This document shows positions 43,443 to 51,920 of a DNA stretch of 64,000 nucleotides, piece by piece (within the stretch, counting starts at the first letter, position 1; each line of letters begins with the position of its first letter). The notes under the pieces are model-generated. The model saw nothing but the letters and a program-made list of their open reading frames with translations. It had not been told where the DNA came from and ran no database searches. The position numbers were made by a program, and so were the translations under genes. This stretch comes from Gracilimonas halophila (GTDB lineage: Bacteria; Bacteroidota; Rhodothermia; Balneolales; Balneolaceae): NCBI RefSeq assembly GCF_042684365.1, contig NZ_JBHULI010000002.1:186001-250000 (forward strand). The letters run 5' to 3'.

Positions 43443-46271
43443 ATGCCCAGACGCGACGACATTCATAAAATTTTGATCATTGGTTCAGGACCTATTGTAA
43501 TTGGACAAGCCTGTGAATTTGACTACTCCGGCTCTCAGGCCTGCCGTTCTCTTCAGGAAGAGGGTTATGAAATTGTACTTATCAACTCGAATCCGGCCAC
43601 CATAATGACGGATCCGATCATGGCCGATGCAGTTTATATGCTGCCGATGACCACCGATTCCATCCGTGAAATTGTAGCGAAGGAGAAACCCGATGCCGTG
43701 CTCCCAACAATGGGTGGACAAACGGGGTTAAATCTCTGTCGTGATCTTGAAAAAGAGAATTTCTGGAAAGAAAACGACGTCAAGATCATTGGAGTAGATA
43801 TTGATGCGGTAGAGTTGACTGAGGATCGCCAATTATTCCGTGATAAGATGGAAGAGATAGGGATTGAGCAGTGTAAAAGCAGAACGGCACAATCGCTACT
43901 GGATGCAAAGGAGATCAAAGAAGAGCTTGGCGGCTTACCGATCGTGATCCGACCATCATTTACCATGGGTGGTGCCGGTGGAGGGATCGTCTGGAATGAA
44001 GATGAGTTTGAACGAAAGGTATTACGCGGATTGGAAATGAGTCCGGTTCATCAGGTGCTGATCGAGGAATCTATTTTTGGCTGGAAAGAATATGAACTGG
44101 AGTTACTGCGTGATGCCAACGACAACGTGATCATCATTTGCTCTATTGAGAATATGGACCCGATGGGAGTACACACCGGTGACTCCGTGACTGTAGCCCC
44201 AACCCAGACATTGAGCGATAAGCAGCTGCAACACATGCGTGATGCGGCGATCAAGATGATGCGCAGTATAGGAACCTTTGCCGGTGGTTGTAATGTGCAG
44301 TTCGCAATGGAGCCCGGAAGTGATCGGCTTGTGGCTATTGAGATCAACCCGCGGGTAAGCCGTTCTTCGGCACTCGCATCCAAAGCCACGGGATATCCGA
44401 TCGCAAAGGTGGCAACCAAGCTTGCCGTAGGATATACGCTTGATGAGCTTAAGAACCAGATCACCGGAACCACATCGGCCTGCTTTGAGCCAAGCATTGA
44501 TTATGTTGTATGTAAGATACCACGCTTTAACTTCGATAAATTTCCCGGTGTAGACGAAGAGCTTTCAACCCAAATGAAGGCTGTAGGTGAAGTAATGTCG
44601 ATCGGCCGAAATTTCCCGGAAGCCCTCAATAAAGCATGGCAGTCACTGGAAGTTGGGCGCGATGGACTGGGAGCTGACGGTTACGAGGAGTTTGACCGTA
44701 AAACGGTCCGTGAGCGACTACTGAAACCCTATTGGGATCGCTCAATGCAGATCCGCAATGCCTTTAAAATGGGTGCATCTGTAGAGGAAATCGCAGATAT
44801 CACTAAAGTGGATCCCTGGTATCTTCAGCAGATCCGATATATGGTCTCACTGGAAAATCGAACCGAAGGACAAGCCCTTAAGGAGATCTCCAAAGATGAT
44901 TTCTTTGAACTGAAACAAGCCGGATTCTCTGACTCACAGATCGCATACCTACTAAGCAAAAGCGGTGAGAAAGTGGATGACAAGAAAGTTCGGGACAGGC
45001 GAAAAGAATTGGGCCTCACTCCATCATTTAAGATGGTAGATACATGTGCGGCAGAATTCCCGGCGCAGACCCCTTATTACTACTCGGCTTATGAAGGCGA
45101 GAATGAAAGTGAAGTCACTGACAAGAGAAAAGTACTTATCCTGGGCAGCGGCCCCAACCGAATTGGTCAGGGTATCGAGTTTGATTATTCCTGTACACAT
45201 GCTGTGCTGGCAGCCAAAGAAATGGGTTACGAAGCCATAATGGTGAATTGTAATCCCGAAACCGTTTCCACAGATTTCGATTTTGCTGACAAACTTTACT
45301 TTGAGCCTGTATACTGGGAACGAGTTCTGGATATCATCGATCATGAAAAACCGGAAGGGGTGATTCTTCAGGTAGGAGGACAAACAGCACTCAAGCTCGG
45401 AAAACGATTTGTAGAAGAAGGAATTAAGATCTTCGGAACTGCCTTTGAGATGATAGATTTTGCCGAAGACCGGGGCGAGTTCTCAAAATTCCTTGAGAAA
45501 CTCGACATCCCATTTCCTGAATACGGAACAGCCCATGAAGTTGAGGAAGCCATTAAGATCGCAGATCGAATTGGCTACCCGGTGCTTATCCGCCCAAGTT
45601 ATGTATTAGGCGGGCAAGGCATGCGGATCGCGGTGAAAGAAAAAGAATTGCGCAAATATGTAGCCAACATTCTGAAGACCCATCCCGAAAATGCATTCCT
45701 CATAGACAAGTATCTGGAACACGCCATTGAGGTGGATGTGGATTCTGTGTACGATGGAGATCAGCTTCATATAGCCGGGATCATGCAGCATATCGAGCCG
45801 GCCGGGGTTCACTCAGGTGATTCTACGGCAGTTCTGCCTCCCTATTCACTAAGCGATGAGATCATCAAGACTATCGAGGAATATCAGGAGAAGATCGCTG
45901 ACAACATGGAGATCCTCGGGTTCCTCAATGTGCAATATGCGGTCAAAGATGACAAGGTGTATGTATTGGAGGCCAACCCACGAACAACCCGAACTATACC
46001 CTTCCTGGCCAAAGCGACACAGCGACCCGAAGCCGCTATTGGAGTGAAGGTAATGCTGGGTGCTAAGCTCAAAGAATTCGACCTGGAATCGAAGCTGGAA
46101 AACTGGGCTATCAAAGAGCCGGTCTTCCCATTCGATAAGTTCCCGGAAGTAAAGAAAGAGCTTGGGCCTGAGATGAAATCAACCGGTGAAAGTATCTACT
46201 TCGCTAAGGACTTCAATGACGAGCACTTTAAGAAACCGTATGAGTTTAAAAGCTTGTATCTCTCAAAGTAG
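43443..46271 (+). CDS. carB: Carbamoyl-phosphate synthase large subunit, no MGS domain
   Basis: Two ATP-grasp halves are visible. The first starts KILIIGSGPIVIGQACEFDYSGSQAC; the second starts VLILGSGPNRIGQGIEFDYSC at about residue 560. They form carboxyphosphate and carbamoyl phosphate. The protein has 942 aa and ends ESIYFAKDFNDEHFKKPYEFKSLYLSK, where many CarB proteins go on for another 120-130 residues with the MGS-like allosteric domain. The same shorter form is common in Bacteroidota, so this is not a truncation. UMP/ornithine control through that domain should be absent. Confidence 0.96.
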   Translation: MPRRDDIHKILIIGSGPIVIGQACEFDYSGSQACRSLQEEGYEIVLINSNPATIMTDPIMADAVYMLPMTTDSIREIVAKEKPDAVLPTMGGQTGLNLCRDLEKENFWKENDVKIIGVDIDAVELTEDRQLFRDKMEEIGIEQCKSRTAQSLLDAKEIKEELGGLPIVIRPSFTMGGAGGGIVWNEDEFERKVLRGLEMSPVHQVLIEESIFGWKEYELELLRDANDNVIIICSIENMDPMGVHTGDSVTVAPTQTLSDKQLQHMRDAAIKMMRSIGTFAGGCNVQFAMEPGSDRLVAIEINPRVSRSSALASKATGYPIAKVATKLAVGYTLDELKNQITGTTSACFEPSIDYVVCKIPRFNFDKFPGVDEELSTQMKAVGEVMSIGRNFPEALNKAWQSLEVGRDGLGADGYEEFDRKTVRERLLKPYWDRSMQIRNAFKMGASVEEIADITKVDPWYLQQIRYMVSLENRTEGQALKEISKDDFFELKQAGFSDSQIAYLLSKSGEKVDDKKVRDRRKELGLTPSFKMVDTCAAEFPAQTPYYYSAYEGENESEVTDKRKVLILGSGPNRIGQGIEFDYSCTHAVLAAKEMGYEAIMVNCNPETVSTDFDFADKLYFEPVYWERVLDIIDHEKPEGVILQVGGQTALKLGKRFVEEGIKIFGTAFEMIDFAEDRGEFSKFLEKLDIPFPEYGTAHEVEEAIKIADRIGYPVLIRPSYVLGGQGMRIAVKEKELRKYVANILKTHPENAFLIDKYLEHAIEVDVDSVYDGDQLHIAGIMQHIEPAGVHSGDSTAVLPPYSLSDEIIKTIEEYQEKIADNMEILGFLNVQYAVKDDKVYVLEANPRTTRTIPFLAKATQRPEAAIGVKVMLGAKLKEFDLESKLENWAIKEPVFPFDKFPEVKKELGPEMKSTGESIYFAKDFNDEHFKKPYEFKSLYLSK

Positions 46272-46662
46272 AGTGGTGGTTATTACGATCTCTGATTTCG
46301 TTGATTGCGCTGATTTTTTGGTTTGTGCGGATTAGATTTCAAAAAAGAGTTTATTACGTTGTTGAGGCGTTATAATGTTGATTATGACGAGAGATATTTA
46401 TGGGGTTGAATCATATGATTACGCCCCGTTGGGGCTTATGGAGTTTGTGATGGATTAATTTTCATAGTGCGTTACACTATGTTTTTGAAGGCGCCCTTTC
46501 AGGGCTTGGCTTAAAAAAGTAATAGCACTTTTTGATTTAGATGCGGGATATAAAAAGCCTTATCTTAGTTTTTAAATAAGAAATTTAAAGACGCACTGAT
46601 TTCACGACTCTTTTAATCGAGATCCATGATCAATCTGTGAAATCCCAAAATCCCACTAATCT
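46272..46662. other. 391-base gap with 9-nt-unit arms and REP-like hairpins
   Basis: No gene. Left arm of nonamers GATTTCGTT, GATTGCGCT, GATTTTTTG, GTTTGTGCG, GATTAGATT (46294-46338). Right arm of AATC units AATCTGTGA, AATCCCAA, AATCCCACT, AATCTGTGT (46632-46666) in the opposite sense. Between them are GCCCCGTTGGGGC (46423-46435), CATAGTGCGTTACACTATG (46463-46481) and GCCCTTTCAGGGC (46493-46505), three hairpins of a REP-like element. The recQ start codon is in the last unit. Confidence 0.75.
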
Positions 46663-48849
46663 GTGTTCAAAGAAGCAAAAGAGACCCTAAAAGAAACTTT
46701 TGGCTATGACACCTTTCGTCCTCTTCAGGAAGACATCATCAGTCAGGTTACCAAGAGAAAAGACGCACTTGTAATTATGCCGACCGGTGGTGGGAAGTCC
46801 CTCTGCTACCAGATCCCGGCACTGTTGTTCGACGGGTTAACCATTGTTGTTTCCCCGCTCATATCATTGATGAAAGATCAGGTGGAACAGCTTAGAGAAT
46901 ATGATATAAATGCTGTTCACCTGAACAGTTCGCTTTCTCCGGAAGCCTATGGATACAACCGCCGGCAGGTTTTACAGGGTAAAGCAAAGTTACTATATAT
47001 TGCGCCGGAAACGTTGCTGATGGATAAAACCAGGGATCTCCTCAAAGACATTAAGGTAGATCTGTTTGCTGTGGATGAGGCACACTGTATTTCAGAATGG
47101 GGACATGATTTTCGGCCGGATTACCGCGAACTAGCTCGGGTAAGGAAGGAGCTTTTCCCGGATGCAACTTGTATGGCTCTGACGGCAACTGCCACACCTC
47201 GTGTTCGTGAGGATATCAAAAAAACGCTGGAGTTCGGAGAGTCAGAAGAATTTATCGCAAGCTTTGATCGCCCAAATCTGTTTTTGAAGATCGCCGATAA
47301 AGACGATGCAACCAATCAGGTTCTCGATTTTTTGTACACACGCAAAAATCAGTCGGGGATCATTTACTGCATCTCACGCCGCCAGGTGGATGAGTTGTAC
47401 CAGGCGCTGGAAGATGAAGGCTATTCGGTGAAACCGTATCATGCCGGGCTTTCGGATCGGGATCGCGCCATTAATCAGCGGCAGTTTATTCGGGATGATG
47501 TGCAGATCATTGTAGCAACTATCGCCTTCGGGATGGGGATCAATAAACCGAATGTTCGTTTTGTAGTTCATTATGATATGCCGCAAAACATTGAGCAGTA
47601 CTATCAGCAAATTGGTCGGGCAGGAAGAGATGGCCTTCGTTCTGATTGTGTGATGCTCTTCAGCTACAATGATCGCCACAAGATCAAATACTTCATCAAT
47701 AAAAAAGAAGGGCAAGAAAAAGAGGTCGCTGAAAAGCACCTGGAAGATCTGGTCAAATTCATTGAGACCAAAAAATGTCGTCGTATTCCGTTGATGAAAT
47801 ATTTTGGGGAAGAATATCCCAAAGATGAATGTGGAATGTGTGATAACTGTATTTCCAAAGATGAAGATGTGGAAGACTTCACTCTTCAGGCTAAAAAATT
47901 AATGAATTGTATTTCAGATCTGGAAGAAGGATTTGGGAAAACACAGGTGATCAATGTACTGCGCGGCTCGAAAGCACAAAAAGTATTAGAGCTAGAGCAT
48001 GAAAAGCTGGATTCCTACGGAACCGGGAAAGAATGGTCTAAAAATCAGTGGGGACAATTATCGCGAATGTTGATCCGCCAGGACTATCTTTCAAAAGGAG
48101 AGCATGCCGAGTTGAAGCTCGAGGATAAAGCTCATGCAGTAATCAGTGGGGACGAAAATGTATTCGGAACCTTAGACCGTACGGCAACCGCGATGAGTAC
48201 TGAAGAGGCAGCATGGGTTACCAGCGAGGTGGAAGCTCAATATGATGAGGATCTGTTCGAGATCCTGCGTACAGAGCGAAAGAAAATGGCAGACGAAAAA
48301 GGTGTTACTCCCTATACTATTTTCCCGGATACTACATTAATGGAAATGGCATACTACTTCCCAAAAGATAAAGAGCACCTGCTTCCGCTGTATGGAGTGG
48401 GCGATGTGAAGCTGAAAAAATACGGTTCTGCTTTTATTGGTGTGATCAAAAAATACACGGCCGAGCATGGTATTGAGGCCAAGGAAGACTCACTTAATGA
48501 AAAAGTAGAAGAATTAGAGAGTGTGGAATTACACCAGCAGATCGGGAAGGCGTTTAATGACGGACAGTCTATTTCGCACCTGGCTGAAGAACACGGAGTA
48601 AAGGAAGTAACGATCCTGAATCATTTAAAAGATTACCTTAAAGAGGGAAATGAGCTCCGGCTGGAAGGTATTACGGAAGCCACTTCATTGTCGCTGAGAC
48701 AGCAGGATGAGATCATCAAGGTATTTAATGAAAAGGGATCACATATGCTGAAAGTAGTCTACGACCGCATGAATAAAAAGATCGGGTATGATCAGATCCG
48801 GATCATGCAGCTTTATTTTATGGCGAATGAAGCTGCGGAGAAGAGTTGA
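46663..48849 (+). CDS. recQ: ATP-dependent DNA helicase RecQ
   Basis: 3'-5' helicase of recombination and repair, 728 aa. Walker A is MPTGGGKSLCYQIP (about 39-52), Walker B/DEAH is FAVDEAHCISEWGHDFRPDY, motif VI is QQIGRAGRDG. The zinc site uses Cys in KKCRRIP and DECGMCDNC. A winged-helix RQC domain and an HRDC domain (about 525-605) follow. The tail (about 625-680, QIGKAFNDGQSISHLAEEHGV) looks like the HTH_40 domain of RecQ. The GTG start at 46663 lies inside a 9-nt repeat unit; the protein starts at the family's usual place. Confidence 0.95.
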   Translation: MFKEAKETLKETFGYDTFRPLQEDIISQVTKRKDALVIMPTGGGKSLCYQIPALLFDGLTIVVSPLISLMKDQVEQLREYDINAVHLNSSLSPEAYGYNRRQVLQGKAKLLYIAPETLLMDKTRDLLKDIKVDLFAVDEAHCISEWGHDFRPDYRELARVRKELFPDATCMALTATATPRVREDIKKTLEFGESEEFIASFDRPNLFLKIADKDDATNQVLDFLYTRKNQSGIIYCISRRQVDELYQALEDEGYSVKPYHAGLSDRDRAINQRQFIRDDVQIIVATIAFGMGINKPNVRFVVHYDMPQNIEQYYQQIGRAGRDGLRSDCVMLFSYNDRHKIKYFINKKEGQEKEVAEKHLEDLVKFIETKKCRRIPLMKYFGEEYPKDECGMCDNCISKDEDVEDFTLQAKKLMNCISDLEEGFGKTQVINVLRGSKAQKVLELEHEKLDSYGTGKEWSKNQWGQLSRMLIRQDYLSKGEHAELKLEDKAHAVISGDENVFGTLDRTATAMSTEEAAWVTSEVEAQYDEDLFEILRTERKKMADEKGVTPYTIFPDTTLMEMAYYFPKDKEHLLPLYGVGDVKLKKYGSAFIGVIKKYTAEHGIEAKEDSLNEKVEELESVELHQQIGKAFNDGQSISHLAEEHGVKEVTILNHLKDYLKEGNELRLEGITEATSLSLRQQDEIIKVFNEKGSHMLKVVYDRMNKKIGYDQIRIMQLYFMANEAAEKS

Positions 48850-48892
48850 TCGGGAGATAAGTTTTTCTGTAATAATTTATGTACTCTGATCC

Positions 48893-49813
48893 ATGATCCT
48901 AGAACCAAATATACTATCAAAATTATCCTCGCTTGAATTGCGGGCAAAGAAGATCGTGGAAGGCTTTATATCAGGCTTGCATAAAAGTCCATTTCACGGC
49001 TTTAGTGTTGAGTTTGCGGAACACCGGCCTTACAATCCCGGCGATGATTTCAAGCACATCGATTGGAAAGTGTATGCGAAAAAAGAACGGTTTTATGTGA
49101 AGCAGTATGAAGAGGAAACGAACCTTCGATCCTATATCATGCTGGATACAAGCTCATCCATGGAGTTCAAGCACTTTGGAGAGTGGAGTAAATTACGCTA
49201 CGGAATTCATTATGCTGCCTCATTGATGTATCTGATGCATCGCCAGCGGGATGCTTGCGGACTGATCCCCTTCAACTCTAAGATCGATGCTTTTATACCG
49301 GCGAAATCAACCTATGCTCATTTGAGGCAAATTTACACTGAGTTGGAAAGAGAACTGATCCGAGAGGAGAAAAAAGGTTCTGAACGGCGGGAAACGGCAT
49401 CAGCCCAAGCTATTCACGAAGTCGCTGAGCGATTGAATCACCGCAGCCTCGTGGTTATCATTACAGATCTTTTTGAAAATGCAGGGGAGCATGAGAAGTT
49501 GATCTCTGCTTTAAAACACCTTCGTCACCGGAAGCATGAAGTGCTGCTTTTCAACGTATTGGAGAAGAAAAGTGAACGGGATCTTGATTTTCCGGATCGG
49601 CGCTTTGTATTCGAGGATATGGAATTAGGTGATGAAGTGGAAGTACTGCCTGCTCAGGTTAGAAAAGATTATCAGGAGAAAGTGGCGGAGTATACCAAGA
49701 AATTCAGAATGGCCTGCAGCGAGTTCGAGATCGACTTTGAAGAGATGGATACCCAGAGTCCGTTCGACCAGTCGTTATTGGCCTATATTACGAAAAGAAA
49801 AAGACTGGGGTAG
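48893..49813 (+). CDS. DUF58 protein with vWA-like fold
   Basis: A 306-aa cytoplasmic DUF58 protein. The family core SPFHGFSVEFAEHRPYNPGDDFKHIDWKVYAKKERFYVKQY is clear, then a metal-site motif LDTSSSMEF (DxSxS) and VVIITDLFEN. Such proteins usually work with a MoxR ATPase and membrane vWA proteins; none is next to it here. The gene stop is followed within 4-6 bases by a 7-nt-unit repeat arm. Confidence 0.9.
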   Translation: MILEPNILSKLSSLELRAKKIVEGFISGLHKSPFHGFSVEFAEHRPYNPGDDFKHIDWKVYAKKERFYVKQYEEETNLRSYIMLDTSSSMEFKHFGEWSKLRYGIHYAASLMYLMHRQRDACGLIPFNSKIDAFIPAKSTYAHLRQIYTELERELIREEKKGSERRETASAQAIHEVAERLNHRSLVVIITDLFENAGEHEKLISALKHLRHRKHEVLLFNVLEKKSERDLDFPDRRFVFEDMELGDEVEVLPAQVRKDYQEKVAEYTKKFRMACSEFEIDFEEMDTQSPFDQSLLAYITKRKRLG

Positions 49814-49816
49814 TTT

Positions 49817-49890
49817 TGTTAATGGTTATTCGTGCATTCGTTTAATAGGGTCACTAATAACCATTAACGAATACACGAATAACGAATCTA
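49817..49890. repeat. Gene-less pair of ~7-nt-unit arms
   Basis: Left units GTTAATG, GTTATTC, GTGCATTC, GTTTAAT. Right units CATTAAC, GAATACAC, GAATAAC, GAATC. Right arm 49867-49888 matches 55799-55820 at 20 of 22 bases. It lies between the convergent DUF58 and SDR genes and overlaps the SDR stop. Confidence 0.8.
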
Positions 49891-50685
49891 TGTCACTTTT
49901 TGATTCTTCAGTATCTTATTAAGAAGTGTCGGTGAAAATCGTTGCACCCAAAGCGCCAGGCTCTCCTTTATCCCGGTAACATAGATCTCTTCTTTTTGGG
50001 CTTTGATCTTTGGCATTACTTTTTGAACCATTTCGTCGGCCGTCATAGCTTTTGAGTGAGCATCTCCCATTTTGTTGAACTTGGATCCGTCTCCGGTGAG
50101 TGCATTTTTGCTGATATTTGTTTTTATAAACCCCGGGCAGAGCAAAGTAACGGCTACATTATGCTCATACATTTCCTGACGAAGTGAATTAAAGAAGCCT
50201 TGTACGGCATGTTTACTTGCAGAATAACCGGATCGAAACTTAGTTCCGATCTTTCCTGCCACGCTACTTGTAACAATAATATGGCCGGCCCCTCTCTCAA
50301 CCATATGTGGCAACACTTCTTTGGTTAGCCCAACCGAACCAAAGTAGTTCACTTCCATAAGCCGTCGATAGGTGCTCATCTCGGATTCTAAAACCGTTGA
50401 ACGCTGACTCACACCACCATTATTGATCAACACATCGATCTGGCCAAATGCTGAAATGGCTTCTTTCGCTTTTATGGGGAAGGACTCAGTATCCGTCAGG
50501 TCAAGTGTGACGATCTTTACAGTTGATGTGTCATTCCCAAGGCTTTCCTTCACCTCTAGAAGAGTATCCTCTCTGCGGGAAGAAAGAATCAGATTTGCCC
50601 CTTCTTTATGAAAGGCTCGCGCAAAGGCCTCTCCGATGCCTGAAGAAGCTCCTGTGATCCAAATGGTTTTTCCTTGGTAATTCAT
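49888..50685 (-). CDS. Short-chain dehydrogenase/reductase
   Basis: A 265-aa classical SDR. Cofactor motif TIWITGASSGIGEAFARAF, then NNGGVSQRS, catalytic Ser in VTSSVAGKIG and Tyr-x3-Lys in GYSASKHAVQGF. The tail VTGIKESLALWVQRFSPTLLNKIL looks membrane-associated, as in the DltE/lipid-linked SDR group. Substrate unknown. Confidence 0.9.
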   Translation of the reverse strand: MNYQGKTIWITGASSGIGEAFARAFHKEGANLILSSRREDTLLEVKESLGNDTSTVKIVTLDLTDTESFPIKAKEAISAFGQIDVLINNGGVSQRSTVLESEMSTYRRLMEVNYFGSVGLTKEVLPHMVERGAGHIIVTSSVAGKIGTKFRSGYSASKHAVQGFFNSLRQEMYEHNVAVTLLCPGFIKTNISKNALTGDGSKFNKMGDAHSKAMTADEMVQKVMPKIKAQKEEIYVTGIKESLALWVQRFSPTLLNKILKNQKVT

Positions 50686-50705
50686 GCTGATGTATTATTT
50701 TTAGC

Positions 50706-50713
50706 CAAAGTTA
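50706..50713 (-). promoter_or_regulatory. Candidate -7 element for the SDR gene
   Basis: TAACTTTG on the minus strand, 20 bases before the SDR ATG; the same octamer is found before purS. No clear -33 element. Confidence 0.35.
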
Positions 50714-50753
50714 ATCAATTGATTCTTTTTGAACAGCTTTTGTTATAAAACAA

Positions 50754-50780
50754 GAAAGCAGTTGGCAGAAAGCAAGTCAT
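50754..50780. repeat. Left 7-nt-unit arm of the intact four-helix cassette
   Basis: Heptamers GAAAGCA, GTTGGCA, GAAAGCA, AGTCATA in register (50754-50781). The last unit touches the ATG of the gene. Confidence 0.85.
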
Positions 50781-51149
50781 ATGTATGAAGGTTTTAAAGA
50801 TTTAAAAGTTTATCAGCTATCGTATAAGCTATCCATGGAGGTTTTTCAGATTTCTAAGAATTTTCCAGTAGAAGAAAAATATTCACTTACAGATCAGGTA
50901 AGGAGATCTTCAAGATCAATTCCGACAAATATCGCAGAAGCATTTCGTAAGCGACAATATCCGAAACATTTTATAAGTAAATTGAGTGATTCAGATGCCG
51001 AATGCTCAGAAACATTGGTTTGGATTGATTTTGCTCTCGATTGCGGATATATCAATAATGAACAACATTCGTATTTTAACCAAAAGTATGAAGAAGTTGG
51101 CAAGATGCTGGGTTCCATGATACGTTCCCCGGAAAAATTCACACTATAA
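50781..51149 (+). CDS. Four-helix-bundle protein (23S rRNA IVS type)
   Basis: A 122-aa protein of the TIGR02436 family, first seen in 23S rRNA intervening sequences and related to the Avd fold of diversity-generating retroelements. Family landmarks: FKDLKVYQLSYKLSMEVFQIS, YSLTDQVRRSSRSIPTNIAEAFRKR, and SDSDAECSETLVWIDFALDCGYI. The usual NIAEGxxR is NIAEAFRK here. Its biochemical role is unknown; it is thought to bind nucleic acid. It is tightly enclosed by inverted 7-nt-unit arms: one meets its ATG, the other starts two bases after its stop. Confidence 0.92.
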   Translation: MYEGFKDLKVYQLSYKLSMEVFQISKNFPVEEKYSLTDQVRRSSRSIPTNIAEAFRKRQYPKHFISKLSDSDAECSETLVWIDFALDCGYINNEQHSYFNQKYEEVGKMLGSMIRSPEKFTL

Positions 51150-51150
51150 A

Positions 51151-51186
51151 ACTGCATTCTGCTTACTGAGAACTGCTTACTATATT
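51151..51186. repeat. Right 7-nt-unit arm of the intact four-helix cassette
   Basis: Strict heptamers CTGCATT, CTGCTTA, CTGAGAA, CTGCTTA, CTATATT (51152-51186). The reverse complement resembles the left arm units (TGCTTTC, TGCCAAC). Confidence 0.88.
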
Positions 51187-51218
51187 TACATCAAACACCT
51201 TAACGAAAAACCTACACG

Positions 51219-51920
51219 ATGAGCAATAAACACACCATACTTTTAGTGGAAGACGAAGAAGAATCCGGTGAGATGCTGGCCAACTTTTTGGAACTGAATA
51301 ATTATGAGGTGCTTTGGGCGAAAGATGGAAAAAAAGCCATTGAATTGATCGATAGTAATGCGAATGATCTTCATCTGGCTATTCTGGATATTATGGTGCC
51401 ACATCATGACGGGAAGGAAATATGTCGACATATTCGTCAGCATCCTGTGGTTTATGAGATACCTGTTTTGTTTCTAACGGCTCGGGATGAAGAGAAAGAT
51501 GAGATAGAAGGATTGGAACTGGGTGCGGACGATTATATCAAGAAGCCGGCAAGTCTGAATTTGGTCAAAGCTCATGTGGAAACGCAGTTGCGACGACGTT
51601 CAAAAGAGCGAAGTAACTGGATCCAATATGGGAAAGTGTATGTAGACCTTGACTCAAAAGAAATGTATATCAATGATGAATTGGTAGATCTTACCCATAC
51701 TGAATACACCATAGCGGAGATGATATTTCAGAATCCGAAGTTGGTGTATAGTCGTCAACAGATCCTTGAAAAGATATCAGACGAAGAGAAGTATGTGTTT
51801 GACCGTACCGTGGATGTGCATGTAAAAAATTTACGTTTAAAAATGGGTAATGAAGGCAAGCTCATCAAGACCTACCGAGGGGTAGGATATGGATTTAACA
51901 AAGAATTCCTTCACGTATGA
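51219..51920 (+). CDS. OmpR-family response regulator
   Basis: A 233-aa two-component regulator. The receiver domain has acidic EDEEES, phospho-acceptor Asp-57 in LAILDIMVPHHDG, Thr in FLTARDEE and Lys-109 in DDYIKKP. The C-terminal winged helix (about 135-230) ends KTYRGVGYGFNK. Its stop overlaps the ATG of the histidine kinase by 4 bases, so it is the kinase's cognate partner. Targets unknown. Confidence 0.95.
   Translation: MSNKHTILLVEDEEESGEMLANFLELNNYEVLWAKDGKKAIELIDSNANDLHLAILDIMVPHHDGKEICRHIRQHPVVYEIPVLFLTARDEEKDEIEGLELGADDYIKKPASLNLVKAHVETQLRRRSKERSNWIQYGKVYVDLDSKEMYINDELVDLTHTEYTIAEMIFQNPKLVYSRQQILEKISDEEKYVFDRTVDVHVKNLRLKMGNEGKLIKTYRGVGYGFNKEFLHV

Noticed and set aside
46423..46505. 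Small structured RNA gene
   Set aside because: The three hairpins look like a common dispersed REP-like element; no promoter or terminator supports a distinct RNA.
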